Shown: in pieces, positions 6,340 through 7,736 of the stretch
How the letters are laid out: each line of letters begins with the position of its first letter
Position numbering within the stretch: position 1 is the stretch's first letter
Assembly: GCA_964450355.1 (NCBI GenBank)
Contig: CAYVDH010000171.1
Location: forward strand, 1-7,736
Origin: CAYVDH01 sp964450355
Lineage (GTDB): Bacteria; Bacteroidota; Bacteroidia; NS11-12g; UBA955
Length of the DNA stretch: 7,736 bases
Reading direction: 5' to 3'
Notes under the pieces: model-generated
What the model was told of the DNA's origin: nothing
Seen by the model: only the letters and a program-made list of their open reading frames with translations
The model's database searches: none
Position numbers and translations under genes: made by a program

Positions 6340-7437
6340 TTAGACAATGTTTTGTCCAGTTTTAGTTATTTTGACTATGTTTCCCTTTATTTCAATACAA
6401 CCAATTTTGTTTAATTTTTCAATTGTTCTTGCAACTTCAGTTTCAGTAAGGATTTTCTTGTAGTGTTCGTTAATGCTTTTAATATCGCTTACTCCTTTGC
6501 TGATATAATTTAAGAAACGTAGTATTGTATCGTCTCTGTGAGTAATACCATTTTTGAAATAAATTTTATACTTGTAGTTGTTTGCAATGGCTTTTTGGTT
6601 TGTCTGTAAACTATATATGAGGTTTGAAATTTCGTTGTGGTCTTTATTAAATCTGTCGGCTAATTCATATTCAATACCATTGTAGTTTACTTTATGCGTC
6701 TTTACAAATCTTGACATTCGGTCGTCTATTACTGGCTTTACATATTTTTCTAACTTCCGATTAATTTCAGTTTTTAAAACTTCATTCAATTCCATAATAT
6801 CGGATTTGTCAAGAGTTACAACACTTATAGCCTTTTCTGTTAACTGTTGTTGTACTTTGTCATTAATAAATGGTGCAATTGTAAAGTCTTTGAAGTTTGA
6901 GCAGTAGCCAATGTTATCGTATTCATCATCTTTGGATAAATACATTGTTACACCATCATCATAAGCTTGTTCCTTTACAATTGTTTCATTTCGTTCCCTT
7001 TCAAGGTGGCAATTGTAACAAATATTTTTAGGTAAATAAAGACTGTCCGTGGGAATAATTAGTTTATTACAGTCTACACATTTTACAGCTAAATGTTTAT
7101 CCGTCCATTTTGGGCAGTCGTCATCTGGTTGTTCGTCTGAAGGAAAATAAAATTTTAATTTATATTTTTCAACTGCTCTATGTCCAAGTTCTTTTGCTAA
7201 AGAAGCTTCTGTCCACTGACCACCTGAAAAAACTCTAATGTCTCTACCCAAAGTAATACGCCCTAATGAATGTCGTAATATTTTTTTATTGAAAAAGTAA
7301 CCTATTTCCGTATAAAGATATAAGCACAAAAACCAACCTTGTGTATCTCCGTCCCACAACGCTTCAAGAACAGTTGGTTTGCCACCTACTTTCTTTATTT
7401 TCTCGTCTAATATTTCAAATGTGGTAATGTTAGGCAT
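6340..7437 (-). CDS. Protein with a C4 zinc finger and winged-helix-like C-terminus, unknown function
   Basis: The 365-aa product is soluble, with no signal peptide or membrane helix. Residues 1-100 form an unrecognised alpha/beta region (FEILDEKIKKVGG, LEALWDGDTQGWFLCLYLY). A four-cysteine zinc-binding unit follows: C120-x2-C123 and C140-x2-C143, 16 residues apart, with C108 nearby. Residues about 195-300 are charged and mostly helical. The last 65 residues (ILRFLNYISKG...ETEVARTIEKLNKIGCIEIKGNIVKITKTG) read as a winged helix: helices, then a two-strand wing. The combination suggests nucleic-acid binding or a protein adaptor, but no nuclease or ATPase motif is present. It is the first gene of the minus-strand series next to the putative transposase. 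The ATG lies 20 bases past the GTTGTGC box of the preceding palindrome. Its TAA sits in GTCTAAC. Confidence 0.85.
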   Translation of the reverse strand: MPNITTFEILDEKIKKVGGKPTVLEALWDGDTQGWFLCLYLYTEIGYFFNKKILRHSLGRITLGRDIRVFSGGQWTEASLAKELGHRAVEKYKLKFYFPSDEQPDDDCPKWTDKHLAVKCVDCNKLIIPTDSLYLPKNICYNCHLERERNETIVKEQAYDDGVTMYLSKDDEYDNIGYCSNFKDFTIAPFINDKVQQQLTEKAISVVTLDKSDIMELNEVLKTEINRKLEKYVKPVIDDRMSRFVKTHKVNYNGIEYELADRFNKDHNEISNLIYSLQTNQKAIANNYKYKIYFKNGITHRDDTILRFLNYISKGVSDIKSINEHYKKILTETEVARTIEKLNKIGCIEIKGNIVKITKTGQNIV

Positions 7438-7600
7438 ACGGTTTCGTTAAAATGACGCACAACGTTTTGGTGCTTGGAAGTGTGGGATTTCGAAGCACAA
7501 ATGTTCAATATACCACTAATGTTGATAGAAGTACAAATGTTCAATTTAGCACTTCTGCCCCCATTTTGGCAAACCATTGTGCTTGTTGCACAACTCCTTC
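7438..7600 (-). repeat. Palindromic intergenic element (attC-like), gap 7, with internal direct repeats
   Basis: Outer arms GCACAACGTTTTGG...GTGGG (7457-7486) and CCCCCATTTTGG...GTTGCAC (7557-7592) oppose each other imperfectly; GCACAAC at one end and GTTGCAC at the other form the core-like boxes. Inside are two direct copies of GAAGYACAAATGTTCAATWTA, 36 bp apart (starting at 7492 and 7528). A 65-codon minus-strand frame over this element (7604-7407) has no protein-like character and overlaps the 365-aa gene start, so I leave it out. Confidence 0.55.
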
Positions 7601-7694
7601 TCACAACAAAAATACAATATAATTAGTTATTCACAAATATTTGAAATAATGTTTATAACAAATTGATAATCATTGTATTGTGAGTTTTTGTTGT
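7600..7694. repeat. Nested inverted repeats upstream of the plus-strand gene
   Basis: CTCACAA (7600-7606) plus TACAAT (7613-7618) is the inverse of ATTGTATTGTGAG (7672-7684), with six bases looped out. ACAACAAAAA (7603-7612) is the inverse of TTTTTGTTGT (7685-7694). The two pairings are mutually exclusive in part. They could mark the left end of an insertion sequence, or an operator or mRNA structure around the promoter. Confidence 0.4.
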
Positions 7695-7702
7695 TAAATT
7701 TG
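7673..7702 (+). promoter_or_regulatory. Bacteroidota-type promoter
   Basis: TTG (7673-7675), 19 bases, then TAAATTTG (7695-7702) is a full match to the -33/-7 consensus with ideal spacing. Transcription would begin about at the ATG at 7707, so the message would be leaderless or nearly so unless the true start codon lies further on, outside the window. The -33 element lies within an inverted repeat. Confidence 0.5.
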
Positions 7703-7706
7703 TATC

Positions 7707-7736
7707 ATGCAAGGACGCAAGGATATTCAACCAAAA
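7707..7736 (+). CDS. Start of a plus-strand gene, possibly an IS1182-type transposase (partial)
   Basis: Only ten codons are visible, reading MQGRKDIQPK, before the window ends. The opening M-Q-G-K/R followed by polar residues and K is like the N-terminus of many Bacteroidota IS1182-family DDE transposases, from memory of the family. It is the only gene on the plus strand, has its own well-formed promoter, and stands at the outer end of the minus-strand array, which fits an insertion sequence. Ten residues are too few for certainty; the frame simply stays open to the edge. Confidence 0.4.
   Translation, partial: MQGRKDIQPK

Noticed and set aside
635..7600. CRISPR array
   Set aside because: Repeats are few, imperfect, long and separated by genes, not by uniform short spacers.
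7407..7604. 65-codon minus-strand frame
   Set aside because: It lies across the palindromic gap and the start of the 365-aa gene. Its composition follows the repeats (NICTSINISGILNICASK mirrors the direct repeats) and is not protein-like.

Overview
The window is AT-rich DNA that looks like a member of the Bacteroidota. The support is: a signal peptide ending in SFGQ on an OmpA-type protein, a lipoprotein with YD/RHS-like repeats, the GWINCDRFY segment seen in secreted proteins of this phylum, and promoter-like sites of the TTG...TAnnTTTG type. No rRNA, tRNA, CRISPR array or complete mobile-element gene was found.

Layout: seven complete genes all lie on the minus strand and are read from right to left. 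They encode a 365-aa zinc-finger/winged-helix-like protein (7437-6340), a 157-aa four-helix membrane protein (6168-5695), a 444-aa secreted OmpA-like protein (5559-4225), a 335-aa YD-repeat lipoprotein (4063-3056), a GNAT acetyltransferase (start corrected to 2761, ends 2321), a 169-aa two-helix membrane protein (2041-1532), a 204-aa polytopic membrane protein (1395-781) and, counted as the eighth in reading order, a 210-aa three-helix protein with an outer domain (start corrected to 634, ends 2). The total is therefore eight minus-strand genes including that last one. At the right edge the first ten codons of a plus-strand gene begin at 7707; they resemble the start of IS1182-type transposases and sit behind a good Bacteroidota promoter.

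The most striking thing is what lies between the genes. Every gap is about 135-295 bp and holds an imperfect fold-back repeat. Several stop codons are built into a short AAC/GTT box at the edge of that fold-back (GTCTAAC, GCATAAC, GCTGTAAC, CGCTAAC). The gaps also resemble each other: one 9-base motif, AATGYTCAA, occurs seven times in five gaps, always in one orientation, and two gaps share a repeat of about 130 bp. One unrelated gene per unit, one orientation, and a palindromic recombination-like site after each gene is the layout of an integron gene-cassette array or a similar cassette system. No integrase is visible, and the core boxes only partly fit the integron consensus, so this is a hypothesis.

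The genes do not form an obvious pathway. Six of the eight are predicted to be membrane-bound or exported, and the others are an acetyltransferase and a putative DNA- or nucleic-acid-associated protein. That mix is typical of accessory cassette cargo.
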